DNA of 5,628 nucleotides from Spirochaetales bacterium (lineage in GTDB: Bacteria; Spirochaetota; Spirochaetia; SZUA-6; DRHE01). Below are positions 1 to 5,313 of this stretch, one piece after another; position 1 is the first letter of the stretch; the number at the start of each line of letters is the position of its first letter. The translations under genes were made by a program, and so were the position numbers. The notes under the pieces were generated by a model, which did no database searches, was not told the DNA's origin, and saw only the letters and a list, made by a program, of their open reading frames with translations. The DNA lies in the NCBI GenBank assembly GCA_016930895.1, contig JAFGFV010000298.1, positions 1 to 5,628 on the forward strand, read 5' to 3'.

Positions 1-19
1 ATCCACATATTGCCGGCAG

Positions 20-25
20 AAGGAG
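20..25 (+). promoter_or_regulatory. Ribosome binding site of the UPF0173 gene
   Basis: AAGGAG sits 6 nt before ATG 32 and supports that start over the overlapping frame that opens at position 10. Only 31 bases precede the gene in this window, so the promoter cannot be judged. Confidence 0.8.
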
Positions 26-31
26 CCCGCC

Positions 32-709
32 ATGCCGAAGCTCACGTACCTCGGACATTCCGCCTTCCTCGTGGAGGGCAGCAGGGGAAACGTGGTCATC
101 GACCCCTTTCTCAGCGGCAACCCCCTGGCCAGCGCCAGGCCGGAAGACATCCAGGTCGACTGCGTGCTGGTCAGCCACGGCCACGGCGACCACCTGGGCG
201 ACGCCCTGCAGATCGCCGAGGCCTGCGACGCCCTCATCGTGGCCCCCAACGAGCTGGCCGTCTACTGCGCCGGCAAGGGGGCGAAGACCCATGGCATGCA
301 CCTGGGCGGCGCCTTCGCCTTTCCCTTCGGCCGGGTCAAGCTGACCATCGCCCATCACGGCTCCATGGCCCCGGACGGCACCTACACCGGCAATCCCTGT
401 GGATTCCTCCTGACCATGGACGGCAAGACCCTGTACCATCCCGGCGACACCGGGCTGTTCTACGACATGAAGCTGATCGGCGAGATGAACCGAATCGACG
501 TCGCCGTCCTGCCCATCGGGGACAACTACACCATGGGCATCGAGGACGCGGTCAAGGCCGCGGAGTTCCTGCAGGCCGGGGTCGTGATCCCCATGCACTA
601 CAAGACCTTCCCGGTGATCGACGTGGAGCCCAAGGAGTTTGTCTCCAAGATCACCGCAAAGGGCATGAAGGCCCGCCTCTTGCCCATCGGGGAATCCCTC
701 GAGTACTGA
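32..709 (+). CDS. UPF0173 family metal-dependent hydrolase (metallo-beta-lactamase fold)
   Basis: A complete 225-residue cytoplasmic protein of usual length for UPF0173/YtkL-like hydrolases. The metallo-beta-lactamase motifs are intact: an N-terminal strand with LGHSAF (His9), DPFLSGNP at 24-31, the metal-binding HGHGDH at 49-54, HHGS at 108-111, HPGDTG at 136-141 (Asp139 a likely bridging ligand), PIGDNYTMG at 161-169 and a final PMHY at 187-190 (His189). It is therefore predicted to be an active, probably dinuclear Zn/Mn hydrolase. The family's physiological substrate is not established, and nothing here identifies one. ATG 32 is chosen because AAGGAG lies 6 nt upstream and the family alignment begins at this MPKLTYLG segment. 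There is no signal peptide or membrane segment. Its promoter lies outside the window. It converges with the lipoprotein operon across an 82-base gap, so it is not part of that unit. Confidence 0.95.
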   Translation: MPKLTYLGHSAFLVEGSRGNVVIDPFLSGNPLASARPEDIQVDCVLVSHGHGDHLGDALQIAEACDALIVAPNELAVYCAGKGAKTHGMHLGGAFAFPFGRVKLTIAHHGSMAPDGTYTGNPCGFLLTMDGKTLYHPGDTGLFYDMKLIGEMNRIDVAVLPIGDNYTMGIEDAVKAAEFLQAGVVIPMHYKTFPVIDVEPKEFVSKITAKGMKARLLPIGESLEY

Positions 710-711
710 GC

Positions 712-803
712 GGCCCCCACACGACCTTGCCCATGCTGCTGCTGACCCGCCCTTTCCCCGATTGTGGGGGTCCGGAGGCCCGAGCAGCGGGCTACTGTCC
801 GGA
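712..803. terminator. Inverted repeats between convergent genes, possible bidirectional terminator
   Basis: Two structures are visible. The first pairs CCCCCACA (714-721) with TGTGGGGG (763-770), extendable to 712-721/763-772 with one G-U pair, but its loop is about 41 nt. The second is more compact: TCCGGA (771-776) pairs with TCCGGA (798-803) around an inner GCCCG (778-782)/CGGGC (788-792) stem with a 5-nt loop. The second overlaps the last codons and stop of the minus-strand lipoprotein gene. Neither is followed by a T-run on either strand, so this is not a classical intrinsic terminator. The position between two converging stop codons is the main argument for a termination or mRNA 3'-end role. 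Confidence 0.35.
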
Positions 804-1493
804 GTAGCGCAAGACCGCCTCGATGAACAGCCGGGTCAGCTCCGGCGTCCCGTCCGGTCGGCCCTTCTCTCTTGCCTTGTGCGGACACGTGCCCGAAGTA
901 ATCACCAGCCCGTCCTGGACCACCCCGGTCCCACCGCAGGTGCCCTCCGGAAACGTAGAGTACTCATAGGCGTAGGCTCTGCCTTCCAGCAGGCCCGCCC
1001 GAGCCAGGGTGAACACCGAGCCGTACTGGGCCGCCACCGGCTTGCCCTGGGCCACGGCCTCCTTCACCATCTCGACGGCCCGCTTTTCGATCACCCCGGG
1101 GGCACCTGCGGCCATGCAGGGCAGCAGAAACCCGGCGTAGCGCGAGACCTCGACGTCCTCGAGGAGCAGATCGGACTCCAGGACGGCAGAAGCGGACTTG
1201 ATCGGGGTCCCGAAGGGGGTGGCGACCACGACCCGCAGCCCGGCTTCCTCCAGCATGCCCATCATCACCCCGACTTCCTTCGTGAGCATGAGCTCGGCAT
1301 CCGCGGACCCGGGCCTCACGTACAGGAGGACTGTCGTTGCGGATCTCGGTCCACTCAGGCAACCAGAGAGCTGGATGGCCGCGACCGCGGCGAGCACGCA
1401 GAGCAACTTGAGAATCGGTCGTTTGATCTGCTGGCTCCTACTTCGGCGCAACGTTGGAGTTGAAGCAGTCGCGGTAAAGCCGCCAGGAACCAT
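792..1493 (-). CDS. DJ-1/PfpI-like (class I glutamine amidotransferase fold) lipoprotein, second gene of operon
   Basis: The body resembles the DJ-1/PfpI superfamily: a beta strand TTVLLYVRPG, helix LTKEVGVMMGMLEEAG, strand RVVVATPFG, then YAGFLLPCMAAG, KRAVEMVKEAVAQGKPVAA and LARAGLLEGR. At the nucleophile elbow, where PfpI/DJ-1 proteins carry AxCHG, this protein reads AAQYGS (residues 154-159 from ATG 1493), so the catalytic cysteine appears replaced by tyrosine. A hydrolase or glyoxalase activity is thus doubtful and a binding or structural role may be likelier. A lipoprotein signal ends in LSGC with the lipidated cysteine at residue 45, so it is predicted to be membrane-anchored and extracytoplasmic. 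The coordinates use ATG 1493, the only ATG upstream of the signal peptide, which overlaps the preceding gene by 56 bp. The better-placed initiation point is ATC at 1427-1425, behind an ideal Shine-Dalgarno site, giving a 23-residue signal peptide starting (M)KRPILKLL. TTG 1451 is a further option. Function unknown. Confidence 0.82.
   Translation of the reverse strand: MVPGGFTATASTPTLRRSRSQQIKRPILKLLCVLAAVAAIQLSGCLSGPRSATTVLLYVRPGSADAELMLTKEVGVMMGMLEEAGLRVVVATPFGTPIKSASAVLESDLLLEDVEVSRYAGFLLPCMAAGAPGVIEKRAVEMVKEAVAQGKPVAAQYGSVFTLARAGLLEGRAYAYEYSTFPEGTCGGTGVVQDGLVITSGTCPHKAREKGRPDGTPELTRLFIEAVLRYSGQ
1435..1439 (-). promoter_or_regulatory. Ribosome binding site pointing to an ATC start for the DJ-1/PfpI-like lipoprotein
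   Basis: On the minus strand AGGAG overlaps the TAG stop of the upstream NTF2-like gene (1440-1438). It is followed by a 7-nt spacer and then ATC AAA CGA (from 1427). The spacing is ideal and the resulting N terminus, Lys-Arg then a hydrophobic core, is what a lipoprotein signal needs, but the codon is ATC rather than ATG, GTG or TTG. ATG 1493 has only a weak purine stretch upstream (GACAGGCAG). Confidence 0.55.
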
Positions 1494-1917
1494 CTGCCTG
1501 TCGCCGGAAAAGGGTGAGGAATTTCCCGTCGATGGTCACCGTCTTGTTGTTGACCGTCCTCTCCGAGGTGTAGGTGCCGCGGGAGAAGGCGAAGTCCCCC
1601 ATGATAGTGGTCTCCTCGGCTTTGATGTTCATCGTGTGGATCTTCATCATGGCCCACGCCTTCGGCACCACCTCGTCGAGCACCTTCTTGGGCCGCGCCG
1701 GCACGTCCGGCGGCATCTGGATGCCGCTGTCGTCCCAGAGGGAGAGCCAGAGGGCGGCGTCTCCGCTTGTCGCAGCTGCGGAGTAGCTCCTCCAAATCTC
1801 CTGGATCGCCGCCACGTCGGACTCCTCGCCCGCCTTACCCATGCCCGCGCAGCCCGACACGACCATCAGCGCGCCCGCGAGCAGCCCCAACACCACGCGA
1901 ACTCCCGTCTTCGCCAT
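1438..1917 (-). CDS. NTF2/SnoaL-like (DUF4440-type) lipoprotein, first gene of operon
   Basis: A complete 159-residue protein. Residues 1-22 form a lipoprotein signal peptide (Lys3 and Arg7, a hydrophobic core, VVSG) with lipobox cysteine Cys23, so it should be exported by Sec, lipidated and anchored in the membrane. The mature part matches the small cone-shaped NTF2/SnoaL/DUF4440 fold: the first helix AIQEIWRSYSAAATSGDAA (37-55) is followed by LWLSLWDDSG, then a central helix VLDEVVPKAWAMM. The C-terminal sheet includes GKFLTLFRRQADGSWRLYRD and ends FNSN. Members of this fold bind or turn over small hydrophobic molecules, but no catalytic set is recognisable, so no reaction is assigned. ATG 1917 is chosen because AAGGAGG lies 5 nt upstream and the signal peptide begins there. 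The DJ-1-like lipoprotein gene follows immediately on the same strand, so the two are probably co-transcribed and translated in close coupling. The gene diverges from the BTAD regulator. Confidence 0.9.
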   Translation of the reverse strand: MAKTGVRVVLGLLAGALMVVSGCAGMGKAGEESDVAAIQEIWRSYSAAATSGDAALWLSLWDDSGIQMPPDVPARPKKVLDEVVPKAWAMMKIHTMNIKAEETTIMGDFAFSRGTYTSERTVNNKTVTIDGKFLTLFRRQADGSWRLYRDCFNSNVAPK

Positions 1918-1922
1918 GCCTT

Positions 1923-1928
1923 CCTCCT
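1923..1928 (-). promoter_or_regulatory. Ribosome binding site of the NTF2-like lipoprotein gene
   Basis: On the minus strand AGGAGG lies 5 nt before ATG 1917, a near-perfect anti-16S match that fixes this start. It is the strongest Shine-Dalgarno site in the window. Confidence 0.85.
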
Positions 1929-1931
1929 TGC

Positions 1932-1959
1932 GTCGATCCTGCCGTGCGCAGGAATCGAC
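1932..1959 (-). promoter_or_regulatory. Stable hairpin in the leader of the lipoprotein operon
   Basis: GTCGAT (1932-1937) pairs with ATCGAC (1954-1959), and CCTGC (1938-1942) pairs with GCAGG (1948-1952). This makes an 11-bp stem with a one-base bulge (1953) and a 5-nt loop (1943-1947). In the minus-strand transcript it ends 3 nt before the AGGAGG ribosome site, so it could affect translation initiation, protect the 5' end of the mRNA, or serve as a protein-binding palindrome in the DNA. There is no T-run after it, so an attenuator is less likely. Confidence 0.5.
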
Positions 1960-1978
1960 CTCAGCCTACCTCGAATGG

Positions 1979-2033
1979 CGTTTCGCAAACGTTTCAAGAA
2001 GCGCTTCAACTTTCGCCGGGTGCTTCAGTTTCG
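1979..2033 (+). promoter_or_regulatory. Cluster of CGTTTCG-like heptamers, candidate operator for the BTAD regulator
   Basis: The clearest pair is CGTTTCG (1979-1985) and CGTTTCA (1990-1996), 6/7 identical with starts exactly 11 bp apart (4-bp spacer). Further variants on the same strand are CGCTTCA (2002-2008), ACTTTCG (2009-2015), TGCTTCA (2021-2027) and AGTTTCG (2027-2033). SARP/BTAD regulators are known to bind direct heptamer repeats spaced about one helical turn near the -35 region, which is what is seen here. The block also contains the palindromes GAAGCGCTTC (1998-2007) and AAACGTTT (1987-1994), so a dimeric repressor site is an alternative reading. It lies just upstream of the -10-like TAGAAT at 2047 and between the two divergent transcription units. 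Confidence 0.45.
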
Positions 2034-2052
2034 GGGCAAACTGGCGTAGAAT
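2024..2052 (+). promoter_or_regulatory. Possible promoter of the BTAD/STAND regulator gene
   Basis: TAGAAT (2047-2052) matches the -10 consensus at 5 of 6 positions. With a 17-bp spacer the -35 position is TTCAGT (2024-2029), a poor match (3 of 6), as expected for a promoter that needs an activator. That -35 position overlaps the heptamer cluster. Transcription would start near 2059 and leave a leader of roughly 87 nt. Confidence 0.4.
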
Positions 2053-2133
2053 TGATGCAGAGCGCGGCGTCTGGCTGCCGCTGCGCGGCCTCGGGTTGCC
2101 TCGGCGCAGCCGAGCTCTTCAGGCGGAGGAGCG

Positions 2134-2138
2134 AAGGA
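2134..2138 (+). promoter_or_regulatory. Ribosome binding site deciding the GTG start of the regulator
   Basis: AAGGA lies 7 nt before GTG 2146. A stronger GGAGG at 2125-2129 is too far away (16 nt). The frame has no ATG, GTG or TTG between the stop at 2053-2055 and GTG 2146, so this start is well supported. Confidence 0.6.
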
Positions 2139-2145
2139 CGAGCGT

Positions 2146-5100
2146 GTGTATAGGCTGAAACTACACCTGCTGGGTCCTCCTCGGGTAGAGCTCGAGGGTT
2201 CCGTTCTCCGCTTCCCCCGGCGCAAAGTGTTGGCCCTCCTGGCCTATCTGGCCGTGACCGGGAGGGCCCATAGCCGCGACGCTCTCGCCGAGCTCCTGCA
2301 CCCCGGGCGTGACCGATCCCACGCCCGGGCCGACCTTCGGCAGACGATCTCGCACCTCCGCACTGCCCTCGATGGCGATTGGCTGAGCACCGAGGGGGAC
2401 TCCGTGGTATTCGAGCCCGGCTCGCAGCGATGGCTCGACGTCGACGCCTTCCGCCGGCTCGTGCGGCAGGCCGGCAAGTGCAGCCAGGACGCGGCGCCGC
2501 TGCGTAGCGCGGCGGGACTCTATCGGGGGGAATTCCTATCGGGATTCTACCTGAAGGACAGCCCTGCCTTCGAGGATTGGCAGCTGTTCCAGGCCGAGGA
2601 CCTCAGGCTGGAGCAGGCGGCGGTGATAGAGCGTCTCGTGGAGCACTATCAGCTTGCCGGAGAGCCCAGGCAGGCTCTGGCCTACTGCCGCAGCTGGCTG
2701 GAGATGGACCCCTTGGAGGAGGCAGTCCACCGCCGGCTCATGATCCTGTATGCCGCATGCGGACAGCGGACCGCGGCCCTGCGGCAGTACTCTCGTTGCC
2801 GGACAATCCTCGCGCAGGAGCTCGGGGAAGCCCCGGAAGCAGAAACTGACGCGCTGTACGAGAACATCCGCCGGCACCGCATTCGCTCCCACGGATCGGA
2901 GCACCCCTGGACCACAGTCACCCCAGGGCCTGCGCCAGGAGACCCGCTGCCCGACGGAGTGCCGGCCGCCTTGCCGGCATCCGATGCAGCCGCCGGCGGT
3001 CCGGCAAGCCAGGCGCCGGGGCTGGTGGGGCGCGAGGCGGAGATCGCGGCGGTTTGTGGGCTCCTGCTACGTCCAGAGGGGCATGTCATCACACTGACGG
3101 GCCCCGGCGGCACGGGCAAGACCTGGCTGGCGCTTCAGGTGGCTGCTCAGTTGCGCGGCAGGTTCGCGGACGGAGTTCCTTTCGTCGATCTAGCGGCGGT
3201 GCGGGATCCTGACGCCGTGGTGCCGGCCATCGCCTCGGCCCTGGAGCTGCGCGAGCCTGCGGGGCACGTTCAGTCTCTGGCGGAAGTCGTTGGCGTCTTT
3301 CTGAAGAGCCGCCGCACCCTCCTGGTGCTGGACAACTTCGAACAGGTCAAGTCGGCGGCGCGGCAGATTGCTGAGATCGTCGGCGCCCCCGGCCGATGCA
3401 GGGTACTCGTTACCAGCCGAGAGTCCGTAGACTTCCCGCAGGGTAGGGAGTTTGCTGTGCCTTCGCTGAGCCTCCCTGATCCGGAGAACGGCTACACGGT
3501 GCAGGACGTCGCGCGCTCGGAAGCCGCTCGCCTGTTTGCTTTGAGGGCTGCCGCAGTCCAGCCCGGTTTTTCACTGAGCGAAGAGAATGCTCCGGCCGTG
3601 GCGGAGATCTGCCGAAGGCTGGACGGCCTGCCTCTGGCCATCGAGCTGGCTGCCTCCCGCCTGCGCGTCCTTACCCTCGGAGACCTGCTGTCCCGGCTCA
3701 CCGACCGGCTTCAGCTCCTGAGACAGGAATCGGGGGCTCTGCCTGCACGCCGGTGCAGCCTGAGCGCTACCCTCGACTGGAGCTACGAGCTGTTGAGCCC
3801 GGATGAGAAGCGGCTGTTTGTCCGTCTGGCAGTGTTCAGCAGCAGCTTTTCGGTTCAGGCCGCTGAGCAAGTGTGTGGAGAGTCCGCCGCTGAGCAGAGA
3901 GCCGACATTCTGCAGCTGCTGGCTTCGCTGGTGGACAAGAACCTGCTGGTGCGGGAGATGGTCGACGACCGAGCCCGATTGCGGATGCTCGAGACCGTAC
4001 ACGAGTACAGCCAGAAGCTCTTCGAGGAAAGCGGAGAAGCGGATCTCGTCCGGGAGCGCCACGCCGGCTACTTCCTGGATTTCGCCGAACAGGCAGCGGC
4101 GAGGCTGCGCGGCCCGGAACAGATGACCTGGCTGGAAAGACTCGACCGAGACACGAGCAACCTGCACGCGGGGATGTCCTGGTTCCTCGCCCGGGACAGA
4201 ATTGCCGAGGGGCTGCGGCTTGGTGTTGCCCTGCGTTGGTTCTGGTATCGCTTCGGACACTTCAGCTACGGAAGGAAACACATGGAACTGGCGCTCGCCG
4301 CCGCACCGGAAGCCACGGTGCTGCGGGAGCGTGCGTTGCACGCCCTGGGCTGGCTGGAGTTCGTGCAGGGCAACTGGTCGCGCGCGTGCGCTCTGTACCG
4401 AGATGGCCTGCAGCTGGCCCGGCGACTCGAGGACCGGGAGGGAGAGTGCCTGCTCCTGTCCCATCTCGGTGTGGCCGAACGTTGGGTCGGCCGATGGGAT
4501 TCGGGAACGGCGCATGTAGAGCAGGCGGTGCGCCTTGCCAGGCGGCTGGGCGATCCGGAGCTCCTGGGAATCGCCCTGATCTGGGCTTACGGAACCACTG
4601 GAGGACGATTTGGGGGCCGAGCTCCCGTGGCCGAGCTCACGGAGGCAGCGGAGCTCTGCCGTCGGGCCGGCGATCTTTGGGGGGTCTCCTCTGCCCTCAA
4701 CGGCCTGGGGGATCTCTACCGAGAGGTGGGGGACTGGCAGCGAGCATTCCCGCCGTACGAGGAAGCTCTCGCCGGTTTCAGGGAAATCAAGGATCGCTGG
4801 ATGACCGCCTGGACCCTGGAAGGGCTCGGCCGGGCAGCTCAGCTGGCCGGCGAGCATCGGAAGGCCGCAAGCTGTTTCCGGCAGGCCCTCGAGCTGTTCC
4901 AGTTGCTGGGCGATCAAGGCAACACGGCCTTGATGCTGAGCCGGCTCGCCCTCACGGCGCGCGCCCGAGGCAACCACAACCGAGCCGCTTGCCTGCTCTC
5001 AGCCTCCGTAAGCTTGCAGACCACTCTGCTGGGCTCTGAGGCGGTACAACGCCTGCAGCAAGCCACGGAGTTGATGGATGCGGCTGCGGAGTACAGGGAA

Positions 5101-5232
5101 GGCTGTGCGGCCAGCTGGGTGCGCGGCCAGACCATGCGCCTGGACCAGGTGATTGGCTTCGCTCGGGCCGGCGCCAGGGTTCGGCGACCGGATCGTGCAG
5201 CCGGCTTCACCCGCACCGGCAGACCCAGTTAG
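2146..5232 (+). CDS. BTAD (SARP-like) transcriptional regulator with STAND ATPase and TPR domains
   Basis: A complete 1028-residue cytoplasmic regulator of the AfsR-like/COG3903 architecture. Residues about 4-95 form an OmpR/SARP-type winged helix (LHLLGPPRVELEG, RRKVLALLAYLAV, ADLRQTISHLRTAL). Residues about 97-245 are the helical BTAD domain, with GLYRGEFLSGF and a DPLEEAVHRRLMILYAACG motif. A Pro/Gly/Ala-rich linker (248-291) leads to a STAND/NB-ARC-type ATPase. Its Walker A is GPGGTGKT (319-326), Walker B LLVLDNFE (392-399), sensor VLVTSR (420-425) and GLPLAIELAASRL (494-506). A second winged-helix segment (538-577) follows, then LVDKNLLV and six TPR-like repeats (about 724-963). The last part holds the family's usual CAASWVRGQTMRLDQ ending (987-1001) plus a short basic tail. 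By family knowledge, ATP binding and a signal sensed by the TPR region would control oligomerisation and DNA binding; the ligand is unknown. The start is GTG with AAGGA 7 nt upstream. It diverges from the lipoprotein operon and lies 81 bp before the mutase gene. Confidence 0.95.
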   Translation: MYRLKLHLLGPPRVELEGSVLRFPRRKVLALLAYLAVTGRAHSRDALAELLHPGRDRSHARADLRQTISHLRTALDGDWLSTEGDSVVFEPGSQRWLDVDAFRRLVRQAGKCSQDAAPLRSAAGLYRGEFLSGFYLKDSPAFEDWQLFQAEDLRLEQAAVIERLVEHYQLAGEPRQALAYCRSWLEMDPLEEAVHRRLMILYAACGQRTAALRQYSRCRTILAQELGEAPEAETDALYENIRRHRIRSHGSEHPWTTVTPGPAPGDPLPDGVPAALPASDAAAGGPASQAPGLVGREAEIAAVCGLLLRPEGHVITLTGPGGTGKTWLALQVAAQLRGRFADGVPFVDLAAVRDPDAVVPAIASALELREPAGHVQSLAEVVGVFLKSRRTLLVLDNFEQVKSAARQIAEIVGAPGRCRVLVTSRESVDFPQGREFAVPSLSLPDPENGYTVQDVARSEAARLFALRAAAVQPGFSLSEENAPAVAEICRRLDGLPLAIELAASRLRVLTLGDLLSRLTDRLQLLRQESGALPARRCSLSATLDWSYELLSPDEKRLFVRLAVFSSSFSVQAAEQVCGESAAEQRADILQLLASLVDKNLLVREMVDDRARLRMLETVHEYSQKLFEESGEADLVRERHAGYFLDFAEQAAARLRGPEQMTWLERLDRDTSNLHAGMSWFLARDRIAEGLRLGVALRWFWYRFGHFSYGRKHMELALAAAPEATVLRERALHALGWLEFVQGNWSRACALYRDGLQLARRLEDREGECLLLSHLGVAERWVGRWDSGTAHVEQAVRLARRLGDPELLGIALIWAYGTTGGRFGGRAPVAELTEAAELCRRAGDLWGVSSALNGLGDLYREVGDWQRAFPPYEEALAGFREIKDRWMTAWTLEGLGRAAQLAGEHRKAASCFRQALELFQLLGDQGNTALMLSRLALTARARGNHNRAACLLSASVSLQTTLLGSEAVQRLQQATELMDAAAEYREGCAASWVRGQTMRLDQVIGFARAGARVRRPDRAAGFTRTGRPS

Positions 5233-5251
5233 AGCTCCGCGCCCTGTCTGG

Positions 5252-5279
5252 TTGCAATGCCCCGCTCCAGGTCTATAAT
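5252..5279 (+). promoter_or_regulatory. Sigma-70-type promoter of the methylmalonyl-CoA mutase gene
   Basis: A perfect -10 hexamer TATAAT (5274-5279) stands 16 bp after TTGCAA (5252-5257, 4 of 6 matches to TTGACA). Such an AT-rich hexamer stands out in this G+C-rich gap. Transcription would begin near 5286, giving a leader of about 28 nt before ATG 5314. This makes the mutase gene independent of the upstream regulator gene. Confidence 0.65.
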
Positions 5280-5313
5280 GGGAGCCCGAGATCAAGATAT
5301 CGAAGCGGAGATC

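Noticed and set aside
6..11. CATATT as a -10 element for the UPF0173 gene
   Set aside because: It matches only 4 of 6 positions and the -35 region lies outside the window, so it cannot be assessed.
10..807. A 265-codon plus-strand frame overlapping the UPF0173 gene
   Set aside because: It is an out-of-frame reading of the hydrolase gene with extreme Arg/Pro/Gly content, while the hydrolase frame has all family motifs and the ribosome site.
762..1463. A 233-codon open frame on the plus strand over the lipoprotein operon
   Set aside because: It mirrors the minus-strand DJ-1-like gene. Its product is Arg/Gly/Pro-rich and low in complexity, with no plausible ribosome site or family match.
1963..1997. 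A minus-strand promoter for the lipoprotein operon (TTGAAA at 1997-1992 as -35)
   Set aside because: TTGAAA is a 5 of 6 match, but no acceptable -10 lies 16-18 bp downstream. The nearest candidate, TAGGCT, is 23 bp away and a poor match.
1198..2049. A 283-codon plus-strand frame running across both lipoprotein genes into the divergent region
   Set aside because: It is antisense to two well-supported genes, has no domain signal and no ribosome site, and ends within the control region.
2154..3119. Short minus-strand frames over the start of the regulator gene
   Set aside because: They are shadows of the coding frame, with no ribosome sites and no recognisable products.
3571..4977. A 468-codon open frame on the minus strand inside the regulator gene
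   Set aside because: It lies entirely antisense to a gene with clear domain motifs, its product shows no recognisable domain, and long antisense frames are expected in G+C-rich genes.
5221..5250. CAGAC/GTCTG inverted repeat after the regulator stop as a terminator
   Set aside because: The stem is only 5 bp with a loop of about 21 nt and no T-run, so it is not distinguishable from chance.
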